Source: Lonicera japonica (Eukaryota > Streptophyta > Magnoliopsida > Dipsacales > Caprifoliaceae). Taken from it: a DNA stretch of 64,000 bases. The stretch covers positions 1 through 64,000 of the forward strand of contig JAKCWG010000206.1 of assembly GCA_021464415.1 (NCBI GenBank), written 5' to 3'. Position numbers and translations under genes: made by a program. Numbering within the stretch: the stretch's first letter is position 1; every line of letters begins with the position of its first letter. Shown here in pieces: positions 34,693-46,122 of this stretch. The notes beneath the pieces were generated by a model that worked only from the letters and a program-made list of their open reading frames with translations, had not been told where the DNA came from and did not search any database.

Positions 34693-35310
34693 GAACTTTT
34701 ACTTTAGGTTATCTATCTTTTAATTCCTAGTATTTCAATTATATATCCCTAGTCTTTGATTCTGTGATTTGTGATTCCATATCTTTGATTTATGGTTTGT
34801 TAAAAAAATAAAAAATAAAAAATTGGTCAGATTTTTCTGTCTAAATCTCGTTGGGATGCGAAAATTAGTTGTTTTCATTACTGAAACGACTTCTGATCGC
34901 CCTAATTTCTTGAGTGCTACTGTAACTTTGTGTTCCGAACAACATATCCAAAATTTAGGATAATCCAACGGTTCAATCGAAAGTTACAACTGATTCGTGA
35001 TTGGGTTAAAAAAAATTCGTGATTTGTAATTTGCTTCTTTATTTGTTAATTAGGAATTTGGTTTAATTCAGACATAAAACCAAGTCATGTTATCAAGTTA
35101 GTTTTCCATCACCAAAATTGTTGTGGTAATTTTGATTTTCTCGTGCTTCTAAAAACCCAAGATTATTCATTGATACTTCTTGTTGGGTTTTATCTTGTGA
35201 TTTTGGTCCTTATAAATTCCATTTGGTTGGGAAAAATCTAGAAAACCCTAGGATAAATTTGATTATTATACTTGTTAAGGTTTAAAACTCATTGACATTT
35301 TGTTTGAAAT
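34693..35310 (+). other. Untranslated leader of the 723-bp-LTR element
   Basis: AT-rich non-coding leader between the PBS and the nested solo LTR; it resumes at 38153-38487. The last five bases, GAAAT (35306-35310), are the target duplication of that solo LTR. Confidence 0.7.
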
Positions 35311-38147
35311 TATAATACCCCCCATGTTTAGATTGGTCATTTTATAGCTAAGTTAGCCTAATTTAAAATTAACTCTTCGACTTAGGATGATCTGAATCCA
35401 AATTCTTAAAGTTCCCATGAGTCATATTATAGTTAAATATCTACTCTGGATTGTTTCATTCAATTTGGAATTCGTTTTTGTAATTTGGTGCGTCATTGGA
35501 ATAGTGAGCATTTTTTTAAAATATTGTTTTTCCTTCTTTCCTTGAGATGGATTAATTGACCTAGAGATGTCCGAATTGAGTTCCGTCTTTTCCGTCATGT
35601 CTTATTATATATTTAGAGCTATTATGGAAAGTTTCGTCAAATTCGGACTTCAATTGTAGCATTTTGGAGTCATTTTTGGAATTTGGATTAATTATTCGTC
35701 AGTTGGTTTTCTATCAACTTTGGAAAGTCATAACTTCTTCATCCGATGTCCAATGGGTCCTTGTTTGTGCCTTTTGCTTGATTTTGACCTATTCTACAAC
35801 TTTCGTGTTTTGGCCGAGACAATTCTCACTCCCCGATGGCCAAAATTGGGCGTAAAGTTGAGCCTGTGACCAAACAGCAAAAATTGTGTAGGGTGAATAG
35901 TGGTAGTCAACTACATGGTTTTAATGTAGTCGACTACATCAACCTAGGAGGGAATGTTTTTTTTTTCTCATTTGTACACCACTTCTTGAGAGCTTATAGA
36001 GAGAGAAAGGGAAGGCAATTTTGGGGGTTTTGCAAATGATCCGAGATCACAACCCAAGCTCCTTCTTTATCCACAATTCCTCAACACTATTCATCATCTT
36101 CTTCCTTCTTTGGCTCACCATGACTAAGGCTTTGGAGCAATTTTGGGGGTTTTCGCATCTACGCTTCTCCGACTCATTTCTTCAGAAATTCTTCGAGGGA
36201 TTAACTCTCAATAGGTGGGAACAATAGTATTCTAACATGTTTTCTAACGATTACAACTTATTCATCGCAAATCCAACTGAAGTGATGGTTTCGTATACGA
36301 ATTCGAACATTAGCCTGTTCATGAGGGCTTGGGGTGTTTTATTGAGATTTCTTGGTTTGATTTGCATCATTTATGACTTCAATAACATTTTAATACATAA
36401 AGCCCTAATTATTTATGGATTATGACGCATATTGGCATATGACCTATATATACGCAAATAGTTGTATAGACAAAACCATGATACGCATGTATGTAATGTT
36501 ATACATGGATTTAAAAGTATAATTGGAGCATAGTAAACTGTATTTATGGTATTATTGTTTTATTTGAGCTCGTGGTTCATCTTTTATGAAATTTATGATT
36601 TAGCGAGCCAGTCCGTAACTATGCTGGGCAGTATTATGATCATGTTTTGAGTAAAAAAAGTATTGAGAACTAAATGGATGGTTTATATAAAACTTATATA
36701 CTATGAAAATAATATTCTACTTGGCTTGGTGCCAAATTGACAGAAAGCTTTGAAACTTTCCAATCCATGACATTCTTGACTTATTCATTAGTTGACGGGC
36801 TTGGCGGAAAGAAAGAAATATAAGTATAACAATAATATCACTTTCTAATCTACATTGCATACGTATATATATATATATATGTATGGAAATGTATGCATCA
36901 TATGTATATACACTATATTGATATTTCTATATCTTTATTGTATTTGTGGAGATTGTATGGGATTTACATACCGGTTAGCCACATCGTTCGTACCAGATAG
37001 AGATTTGGTTATTACCTGTAGCGTATAGCCTTGGTGGACATGAGATTGCTATATTGCCTTGGGGGCATATTCCATCTAGGTGGACCTGGTAGGGGGTCCC
37101 TGCCTTGGGGGCAGAAGAACCCGAGTTTGCCGGCTATCTCTGTGCACAGTAGATCTAAAATCCTAGATGTGACGTTTATATATGATTGATGAGATGAGAG
37201 ATCTGGTCATGGTGACTTGGCGATATGACGTCCTTTGGGGACGAGAGATATGATGATTATGTGGTTTATATTTTATTATGATTTTGAATAGTTTTCATTG
37301 TAGCTTCATAAAAGCAGCCTTATTATGTTTTATGTGTATCTTGAAGAAACGTACTTTCTACACTGTGATCGACATCCTTGATGATACCTACTTTCTTATA
37401 TTTCTCTTATCTTTTCTCGGGGCCTGGATAACATTAGCATACATCTCATGAAACAGTTTTCTTTGCATCCACATGATGAATCTATAGTTATATATATATA
37501 TATATATATATTTATATACGAAGAGAGGTTTAGGAAAGAAGAACACTTATAGATATGCATCATATAAATCAAGTTACTTTCATTATAATGCATGGCATAA
37601 TATGCATGGTTTTATAATTTATTTTCTTATACAAGCCTTATAGTTCCCACTGAGCCTGTTTGGCTTACTCCCATTTTCCAAACCAGTTTTGTAGGTGTTT
37701 CTTGGGGATGGTGCGCTTATGAAGTCTAGTTAGCTCTGGCGGCCTAATCACCAAAGTCGTTTGGAAACGACTTATATTATTCTCCTTAGATCAAACATTT
37801 TTTTGCATACTGTATTCTTAAATCTTTTTGATGTAAAACTTTGATGAGATTGGGACCTCATTGAAGGCTTTGTATTATATTCACATTAATGACTTTGTAC
37901 AAAGAATCTTTCATAAATGTGGAGTATGTACAAGAATTGGATTTATTCATGCATCTTGACAGGTTTTGGATTTGTTATACAAACGAACTCCACATGCCAA
38001 AAAATTTCCAAAAAACATGGTTATATAGGTGATTTTAATTTATATAAGTTATAAATTTTATACCTTAACACCTGTCGTCGTGTACAACACCGTGATTAAC
38101 CTGGCCCTGGAGGCTCAATCCTCCAAACGTGATTTTTGGGCGTCACA
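35311..38147 (+). repeat. Solo LTR of a Tekay-like family, 2837 bp
   Basis: Starts TATAATACCCC (a TG to TA change at the terminus) and ends GGGCGTCACA. The exact duplication GAAAT flanks it at 35306-35310 and 38148-38152. It is in the opposite orientation to, and homologous with, the LTR at 60208-62411: the segment at 37060-37170 with CCGGCTATCTCTGTGCACAG matches 61010-61090 reversed. No coding domains remain. It contains TA runs at 36858-36882 and 37489-37511. Confidence 0.93.
35903..35980 (+). promoter_or_regulatory. LTR U3 palindromes upstream of a TATA-like box
   Basis: GTAGTCAACTAC (35903-35914) and the perfect palindrome TGTAGTCGACTACA (35925-35938) lie 32 bp upstream of TTTGTACACC (35971-35980). 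That box is the counterpart of TTTATACACC in the related LTR at 60208. Confidence 0.45.
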
Positions 38148-38487
38148 GAAATTCTGCTTTGCATACCCTAACAATTCTAGTCATCCATTTGGTTTTTTAT
38201 TATTGCTAAAAGTTGGTTTCTTTGAATCCTTGGTAATTTGCTTTGTTAAACACGTCCAATTTAATTGTTGTGTGCGCGATTAGTTTGTCGAAGAGACTTG
38301 CGACATTCATTTTGTTTAACTTGTTTAAAAGAGTTCCAAAGATAAACTGTGAGGTTATTAATATTTTGTGTGCTAAACACGAGCAGTAAAAAAAATCTGA
38401 GTGATATTATTTTGAGCGAAACACGTAAGGGAGTGCAGTGAAGAAATTTTATTTCTTTATTTGTACTAATCTGTTTTGACAGCGAGA

Positions 38488-38640
38488 ATGTCTTATTTTA
38501 ATTTTGAGTATCATGAAAGTTGGTGTGATGAGGAGTTTAAAAGGGATAGTGCGCGATTACAAAATCTAGAAATTAGACGGTGCACGTGGTTAAGTGAATT
38601 TCCTAATAGGGGAAGGATAAAACAAAATTTGGGGTGGTAG
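38488..38640 (+). pseudogene. gag N-terminal remnant
   Basis: An ATG at 38488 opens about 50 codons (MSYFNFEYHESWCDEEF...) before a stop at 38638. No other gag domain follows before protease, so most of gag is deleted. Confidence 0.5.
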
Positions 38641-38656
38641 CACGAAAAAGGCTTCT

Positions 38657-39262
38657 TTGTTTGATGATGAGGATTGTTTTATGTTTGGCGAGTTGTTTAC
38701 CAAAGCTTATGAGCAGTCGAAGAGGAGGGGAAGTTTAGTGCCAAACCAAATTGAGAAGTATGCTATAAAAAGGGAATTGCTAGCCAAGTGTGGTGATCCA
38801 AGTATGCAAGAAAATATATTTCTTACTAGATGCCTTGTGCAAGACAAAGTGTGTAGTATGATTATTGACAACGGAAGTTGCAGCAATTTTGCTAGCACAA
38901 CAATGGCAGACAAGATATGATTGCCTACGATTAAACACTTGCGTCCTTACAAGTTACGATGGTTAAATTTTGGTGGAGAAATAAGGGTGGACCAACGAGT
39001 GCTTATTTCTTTTAGCACTGGGAAATACAAAGATGAGGTTATATGTGATATAGTTCTAATGCATGCTGGTCACATGTTGTTAGGCCAATCATGGCAGGTT
39101 GATAGGCGAGTCAATCACAATGGCCTTTCCAATAAATACTCTTTCAAGATGAAGGAGAGAACCGTTACTCTTGTTCCATTACCACCAAAGCAAGCTCATG
39201 AAGATCAAATGAAGTTACAAAAAGATAGTGATCAAAAAAGAGAAAGTGAGCAAATGAAATAG
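38657..39262 (+). pseudogene. Gypsy aspartic protease
   Basis: 38657-38920 gives ENIFLTRCLVQDKVCSMIID followed by NGSCSNFAS, the protease active site in its DxG form. After one stop at 38918, 38921-39262 continues with TIKHLRPYKLRWLNFGGEIR and MHAGHMLLGQSWQVDRRVNH and ends TLVPLPPKQAHEDQ. This pattern is typical of a chromovirus group in dicots; I cannot settle the clade. One stop codon is the only break across 200 codons. Confidence 0.82.
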
Positions 39263-39560
39263 TGTACTGAACAAAAGAAAAGGAGTGGGTAGGAAAAGAA
39301 AGAGAGTAGTGAGGCTAGTGAGGAAAAGAAAGAGTGTAGAGAGTCTAGTAAGGAAAATAAAGAGGGTGAGAGAAAAGAATAAAAGTTGAGTGAGAATTTG
39401 AGAGAGACTAAGGTAAAAGAGAGAGAAAAAGAAAATTTAGTAGTCTCCATTAAGGGTAATTTTGAGGAAAAACAAAAGAGTGGTTGTACAAAGGCGAGTG
39501 AATTAAAGAAAGTATTTGTAAATACTAACAATCTAAACCTAGATTTGCATATTTTTATTT
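39230..39560 (+). pseudogene. Lys/Glu/Ser-rich low-complexity spacer
   Basis: Repeated GAAAAGAAAGAG-like units encode a charged KE/ES-rich stretch after protease, broken by several stops. This is an expanded purine-rich tract and not a recognised domain. Confidence 0.6.
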
Positions 39561-39568
39561 TGTCTTAA

Positions 39569-40171
39569 TTGCATAAAATTGTTGACCAAAGTCAATGGCA
39601 AGTAGAGTTAGAACATGGCAAGCATGTTCAAAGGCAAGGCTTTAGTAAGCAGATTGTAGTGGAGAAATTGAATGGCATGGCAGCCGTAAAGAGTAAAAGG
39701 AATGCGGAGATTAATTGCAGAAAAGAGCAAGGGTTTCCAAAGGCAGCCATGGAAACGAGGAAAATAACTACAAATGGGAGAAAAGAGATTCAAGCTAAAG
39801 AACTAGAGCTGAAAGTTGATGAAGTGGAGCACGTAGACTTCATTGGAGTAGACAAGTACAATTTCCATCTAGATCATCAGGTAGGAAGTTTTTTCAATGA
39901 ATTAAAAAGGATCAAGTTGAAGCATGGTCCTAAGTTCAAAGAATTTCGTTTGTCAAAGAATGCCAAGCTATGAAAGCATAATATTTTTCTTAATTCATGG
40001 CCCGAAGGATTTAATCCGATTTAATCTAGGTTACGAGAGTGGCAAAGACTCAAGTATATGTTCTACCATAAAGAAGATTTTCAAGAACCAAAGTTCTATT
40101 CAAATGCAGAAATTGGTAGATATTGGTTGAATCAGACAATGCTTGGCCAATATTCGAGGATGAATCTTCTT
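39569..40171 (+). pseudogene. Unrecognised 3' coding remnant
   Basis: A 134-codon frame (39569-39973) has a charged sequence with no catalytic motif. A second frame runs from 40058 through the LTR boundary. Position between protease and polypurine tract suggests the scrambled remainder of pol, but no reverse transcriptase or integrase motif is visible. Confidence 0.35.
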
Positions 40172-40185
40172 GAAGAGGAGAGGTA
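40172..40185 (+). other. Polypurine tract
   Basis: GAAGAGGAGAGG followed by TA directly precedes the 3' LTR at 40186. Confidence 0.8.
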
Positions 40186-40809
40186 TGATATGCTCCATGT
40201 GCTCCAGCCTAGCCCTCCATTCAATTCAATCCATGAGTATCATGAATTCTTGAATACACATAGATTCAAGGATAGAGCATGGAAGTTTAACATGAAGAAA
40301 GTTGAAGTAGGAAAACGTGAAGAAATCAGAATTATTTTATTTTATGTTGTTTTAAAATTAGTATCTTTACTAGTACCTGATGATGTCATTGCTTACATCA
40401 TGCATCGATGATTTCCTCGCTTACATAAGTCTTTAGTGATGTCATGGCTTAAGTCACTTGTAGTATGTGAGAACAAATATGAGCCCTTAGATCGTAGTTG
40501 GTGGGATTGAATGTAGATCATTAGATGTATTTTGTAGCAACTATATATACCTCCCAATCACATTCCATTTGCAGGCATCAAGAGTGAGTTTCATTAATAA
40601 AATTTGAGAGTTTTTAATTCTCTTGGTTCTTAAAGAACTATCGAACTTATCGAAATTTTTCGTGGCGTTCACATCTGACTTATCAATCGGCTCTTCCGTA
40701 ATCGATTATGGCGTCTTTAACACACTAAGGCTTGCATCTCTTTATAGGTGTCGAGTCACGATTTCCCCATCCCTAATTATTCCTTATACCAACACTACAC
40801 CAAAACAGG

Positions 40810-41010
40810 GAATTAGTAACGGTCATTTTTTTCTATCTGTAACGGTCTTAGTCCGTTACTATCCCGCCACATGTATAGTCCGTTACAGAATAAAGTAAAA
40901 CCGTTACTACATTTAATTAACTAATTTCAAATATTCTTTTAATTTAGTAACGGTCTTAAAATTTGGTAGTAACGGTCAAAATTAAATAGTAACTGTTACT
41001 ACATAAATTT
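40810..41010. repeat. CACTA left subterminal repeats
   Basis: GTAACGGTC and its complement GTCCGTTAC or ACCGTTAC recur about ten times in both orientations. In known CACTA elements such arrays are transposase binding sites. Confidence 0.75.
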
Positions 41011-41079
41011 AATTATTAATAATATTAAAAAATATTATATATTTTTATTTTTTTTAAAGTTAACCCAAATCTCCCAAAT

Positions 41080-41290
41080 TTTCATCCCAAATTTTCATTC
41101 TCCCTCTCGCTAGGTTTATCTCTGGCCAAAATCCCCAAATATTCCCGCTGTTCTCTCTCGCCAAAACCCCCAAATTTTCATTCTCCCTCTCAGTTGGTGT
41201 CTCTCTCGCCAAAATTACCAAATATTCCCGCTGGTCACTCTCGCCAAAACCCCCAATATTCCCGATGGTCTCTCTTGTTAATCGTCGGTG
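41080..41290. repeat. Imperfect repeats CTCTCGCCAAAACCCCCAAAT
   Basis: Four degenerate copies of a pyrimidine-rich unit (CTCTCKCCAAAA.CCCCAAATATTCCCGCTG) resemble a duplicated 5' untranslated region. They lie upstream of the VPS18-like exon. Confidence 0.6.
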
Positions 41291-41342
41291 CTCACCTCCT
41301 CCTACAATGCTTCGTAGTTTCAGAATTTTTTGACAAAAGCAG

Positions 41343-41462
41343 GTCTCAGTAAATGATGAAGGCCGAGATATTTGGAAGGTGTACCTAAACGTAAAGGAGT
41401 ATGCTGCAGCTTTGTAAAACTGTGGTGATCTGTTCCAGCGAGACCAAGTATACTTAGAGCAG
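41343..41462 (+). pseudogene. Captured VPS18-like exon
   Basis: The 120-bp exon is bounded by TTTTTTGACAAAAGCAG on its left and by GTAACA on its right. It encodes VSVNDEGRDIWKVYLNVKEY, then AAAL, a TAA stop, NCGDLFQRDQVYLEQ. Recalled plant VPS18 (a vacuolar tethering complex subunit) has VNDEGRD.WKVYLD.KEYAAALANC followed by QRDQVYL. Only this one exon was recognised, and the in-frame stop makes it non-functional. Confidence 0.7.
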
Positions 41463-42846
41463 GTAACAGGTTATCGAGTCCATTGCTTCTTGTTGAAAAT
41501 CATATAATGTATATTATTATTATTATTGTTAGGTTATTAGGTATCTTTTGTTCTTCCCATAAATAAAGGGTTTTACAGATTTTGTCTTTAATTAGGATAT
41601 GGTCTCATAGGCTATTAATTCCTATTTCGTCTTTTTATTTATTTTGCTTACTCATTGGAACCCTAATTTTCATATATAAATATAGGTCCTTGGCTCTCAG
41701 TTTGAGTAATCCAAAGCCAAATAACAAAATTCTTCTCTTGTAAAGCTAAGGTCTAGTATAATTATAGCCTTATAATGTGATAAGAGTTGTGGTGTTTGAT
41801 AGAGTGTATTTGACCTTTTAGGCTTATTTGCTTTATTTGAGTGAGCTATGTGGCTTTTGACTTAAATTACTACTGCAAGGTTTCTTAGATTGGTTAAGTC
41901 ATCATTTATTGAATTTAAGGTTTCATTTTTTGTTAGTCTAGTGCTTATTTGTTATTTAGTAGAAAGCTATGTGGCTTTGGACTTAAATTACTACCGAAAG
42001 GTTTCTTAGTTTAGTTAAGTAGAAACTTTATTGTTCATATTGTTGATTTGGTTGACTACTGTAAGGCCTGAATTATTTGGGAGATTCCGTAGGATTTTTT
42101 TGTTGCTTATCCTTTCTAGCTCTTAACAAGATCAAATCAAGTGAGCTCTACCACCATTATTAATTACTTAGTTCATTTAATATTTTAATTAGAGTAATTA
42201 ATCATTGAATTTTTCATATAAATGTAGAGTTGATGCTTTTGGGTTTCATATCTTTGCTACTAACTGTTTGAGAAGCCTATTGCAAAGATATGTAATCCAA
42301 GGAGCAGGGTGAGATTTTTCTTCCATGCCAAAGCATGTCAACTGACTCTGAGGAAGAATTGAAATGTGAGGAACAGGTATGCAATATTCATTCCATTTAA
42401 TTTCATTACGTTGTTGTTAAATAGTGCTCTTTATATATGTTAAAGATTAATTCATGTATAAAAATCCATTAATATTGAATCTTTTTGTTTAGAATATCTT
42501 CCTTAGTCCATATTATAGTTCACAAGTTTTCATATATACTTATTAGTTTATATATTATATATTGAAATTATATATTTGAATTTAATTAATTAATTATATA
42601 CATGTAGATCCACGGCGGTTCCAGCTCATTCATCAAACATCATTTGGGAGACGCCGCCTAATATTTTGGAGTGGCCGCCGGTTCCTTCATTTGCTGGTTA
42701 GTTATACTATACATATACATACACATATATGTATATATTGTTTTAGTTATTATATATACATATATATTTGAAATCAAACATTATTTGAGAGTACTAATTA
42801 ATCAAGTTAATGCTAACCAAAGCCTTTTCTTTTATTGTTTATGCAG

Positions 42847-43547
42847 GATTCTACAACTATTTTTGGCTACCCTTTATTCCATTAGTGGTATGCAAGCCAA
42901 CTTGTACCTTCAAAAAAATAAGCATTTTAATTCAAGTTTGCACAGTTATATGATAAATTAATATAACTAATAATACTGTGATTAGATTAATTAATAATGT
43001 TGATTGGACTTGCAGATGTTGTTGGTAGTTGGGACAAAGCTGCAAAGTATAATAACAAAGATGTGCTTAAATAGCAATGCTAAATCTCTTGTAGTTATAG
43101 GAACTTCGCTTGTTAGGCCTGGTGACCATTTCTTCTGGTTTGGCAGACCAAACTACTTCTTCACCCCATGCACTTTATTTTCTTTCAGGTATATAATCCC
43201 TTCCCCTTAATGCTTTTGATCAACTACTACCATCCTCATTAATGCTTTCTTAATTAACACCAATACTGCTGGGCTTTGCAGAACTCCTTTCAACATGCAT
43301 TTTTTGCATGGACTTGGGTAAGAAATTTCAAGATTATAACTTTGATTGCACTAGTACCATAACTAGTCCTCTTTAAGCAAGAACGTACACTAACTTATAC
43401 TTTTAACTTTTAAAACAGTACAAATTCGGGTCAAGATCATGCTTCCACCGAGAAACAGCAGATATTGTTATAAGGATCACCACAGGTCTAGTTGTTCACA
43501 TCCTTTGTCGCTATGTAATGCTTCCTCTTTACGCTTTGGTTACTCAG
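42847..43547 (+). pseudogene. Captured MLO gene fragment, four exons with introns
   Basis: Exons 42847-42887, 43016-43188, 43282-43317 and 43419-43547 are bounded by AG/GT. In order they encode GFYNYFWLPFIPLV, MLLVVGTKLQSIITKMCLN through RPGDHFFWFGRPNYF, NSFQHAFFAWTW and YKFGSRSCFHRETADIVIRI through LPLYALVTQ. These match the order of the middle-to-late transmembrane part of plant MLO proteins (VGTKLQVIITKM, PGD.LFWF, FFAW.W, SCFH, PLYALVTQMG). MLO are seven-helix membrane proteins that condition powdery mildew susceptibility. N- and C-terminal parts are missing. All four exons are open, which suggests a fairly recent capture. Confidence 0.82.
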
Positions 43548-44289
43548 GTACTTAATCACATTTTGGAAAAAAAGAAAGAAATTCCTTATTACAATTCAAT
43601 TATCCTTTTTTAAAATTGTTGATTGTGAGGTTTAATATGTTACAGTGGTTCTTCTTCGCCTTCTTCCTTATTTCTCTCAGTAGATCCTCCAACAGTGGTT
43701 CTCCTCATCCTCCTCCTCATCGCTCTTCAACCACCATTGCATTAACCTAGTGTTTTTTTCTGCTTGATGCCAAGTGCTGCGATATATAGACTTCCCAGAT
43801 AATTAATAGCCAGTTTGCTCCAATTTTTGGATCTAATTTGTGAAACCTTATTTGATTACATTGTTAAACCTAACTTATTGTTTTGATTCATTACTCTTGG
43901 AATCCTTTGGTTTGATGTTCTGATTAATTTTTTTTTGTGTTCCATCTTCAAGCCCTGATCTATCTCTCCCTTTTTGCTTGGCTCCTTTGTTGGCCTTTTA
44001 ATCAATTTTTGTTTATATTCATTTTTTCCTTTGCCTAATTTTTTTTTGAGTTCGATTGCCTTAATGATTTTTTTAAGTGGGGTTTCCTGTTCCACGTGAA
44101 AATTTCAAGGACAAGGTTACTTAAAATAAAATGACAAAGTTAGGACCTTTAAGATTGCAGATAATGCCAAATTGGTTGATGGTTGCCATCGTCCTTAAGG
44201 TAAAATGTGACTAAAGTAATTTTAATTTAACAAGTTGTTACTCTCTTTCATTATGTTGATGCTAAGGATGACTAGCTTCCTTCTTTGTG

Positions 44290-44357
44290 TAGCATGTGAA
44301 TCCTCCTGTGCGGGCTAATGTTTTGTATCTAAACACTGAGTACTCATTTCCAATATC
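44290..44357 (+). pseudogene. Unassigned captured exon-like segment
   Basis: Between a TGTAG/C and a GTAAGT-like donor lies an open stretch encoding HVNPPVRANVLYLNTEYSFP. It faintly recalls the Walker-type segment of RAD51 paralogues (XRCC3), but this is too short to call. Confidence 0.3.
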
Positions 44358-45299
44358 GTAAGTATTCATTATTCTTTGAATGGATTCTTTCGCCACTCCA
44401 TATGAATCTTGGTGAAAATAAATACTTGTGTAGTTAAATTATTTTGTTTACATAATGAGCAGAGCAATTGACAAATTTGTCCATGCTTTCATTTTCAATC
44501 TTTGTAATACTTAATACATTTTTACATAAATGTGCAGAGGTTGAAACTGAAGCTCATGCTGTTAAAGTTGTTGCAGAGGTCGTTTGCCCATCTTCCTCTC
44601 TTGCTGCTCCATCTTCTTTCTTTCTCCGTTCTGGCAACATAAATAATCAACCATGAACCAAAAGGCCGACGTCCCCAAGGAGCTAAATGCCAAACAGAGA
44701 AAGGTCAGAGTTTGTTTTTTCTACATGGAGAAAGATTCAAACTTGCGTGTGTGGCTACTATAGGATTCTGTGTTGTGTTTTTTTTTGAGAAAAAAAGATG
44801 TTAGATTATTTTCTAATTTCCCAAGCACTGAAAAGTGTAGAACGGGATATTTGCAAAGTTGGAAAATGATTAGAGAAATGATTAATTTTTATGAGAAGTT
44901 GGAAAAAGAGATTGATTTGGTGAGATGTTTATAGTCATTTTAATATCTTTTTCCTTTAATTTTATTTCCCTAGCTTGTTAGTTATCTTTTTTAAATTTAC
45001 ACAGTAGTCTTGTGAATTAGGATCCTCCTTCTGAACAATTTCATAGTTGGCCTCTTTATTTCTCCGTGTCACACACAAACACATAAACTATGGATCATTC
45101 TTTGAGCTTTTTCCACTTTACCTAGAATTCATTTTCCTTTGGGGAGGGTAAGAATTCAAGTTCCTAGAATTACAAATCATTTATATTGTTTTTAAAGCTC
45201 TCATTTCTTCTCTCACATGTGGACATTCTTCCTTTGTCTCTAAAAAGAATGCACACAACTTGTTCTTTTTTGCTTATGAGTGTTTGTTGTTGTCTTTGC

Positions 45300-45480
45300 A
45301 GTCATGGCAGGTCTGGTACCAGAAGGTACCTTGGTTTGTAATGAGCTCACCAGAGAAGGGATCAATAATTCCACGTCAATGTGGAAAAGGAAGACCGAAA
45401 ACTCGAGACCCTTTGCAATCTTTTCAAAACCCTAGACATCACCTAAAGTCTGTGAACACATGCCAAAAGGTTGAGTGACT
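45300..45480 (+). pseudogene. Unassigned open segment in the CACTA element
   Basis: The open frame 45260-45478 follows TTTGCAG and encodes a basic sequence with WYQKVPWFVMSSPEKGS. No family recognised. It could be another captured exon or chance. Confidence 0.25.
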
Positions 45481-45754
45481 ATCTGACAAGAGGAGCCATG
45501 ATCACATGCTCTTCGTTAGTTATTTTTCGTTAGGTTTCAATTTTAGTGGTTTTTGTATAGCATTATGGATCTTACATGGCAAGAATTGCAATAATCTTGT
45601 TTTATAATTGATTGAGGTTGTGTATAGCTAGGCTGACGTTGGGTAGCAGATACTTTAACTAGTTGCCCTGAGAGGAATTTGTACTACTACGTAACTGATT
45701 CCAACTACTGGGCTTGGGGGATGAAACAAATTTTTTAATTTTTTTTTATATAAT

Positions 45755-46122
45755 TGGTGGTAGTAACGGTCAATATCCGTTACTGATTCCAGTAACGGTC
45801 CACAAAATTTGTCCGTTACTGTATATACAGTAACGGTTTTTGTGCGTTACAAGAAAGAATTTAAATAATAATTAAATAAAATGTAGTAACGGTCTTTTAA
45901 TTGTAGTAACGGACAAAAAGCATAACAAAAAATCAAATCCTCAACGGTCTTGAAAACGTCTGTCACGGTTAAAATCCGTTACAGTCATAATTATAGTAAC
46001 GGTCTTTAATTAATTTCAGTAACGGTTTTTATCCGTTACTATGCCAACTGCCACGCCTAAATAGTAACGGACATTTTGCGTTACTAAAATTTTTTGTAAC
46101 GCAAAATGCCTGTTACAAAATG
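45755..46122. repeat. CACTA right subterminal repeats
   Basis: GTAACGG/CCGTTAC motifs recur more than ten times in both orientations, more densely than at the left end. Confidence 0.78.

Noticed and set aside
35903..35938. Palindromes as hairpin terminators or inverted repeats of a MITE
   Set aside because: They recur at the same LTR position in related elements, are short and perfect without TSDs, and are better explained as protein-binding sites.
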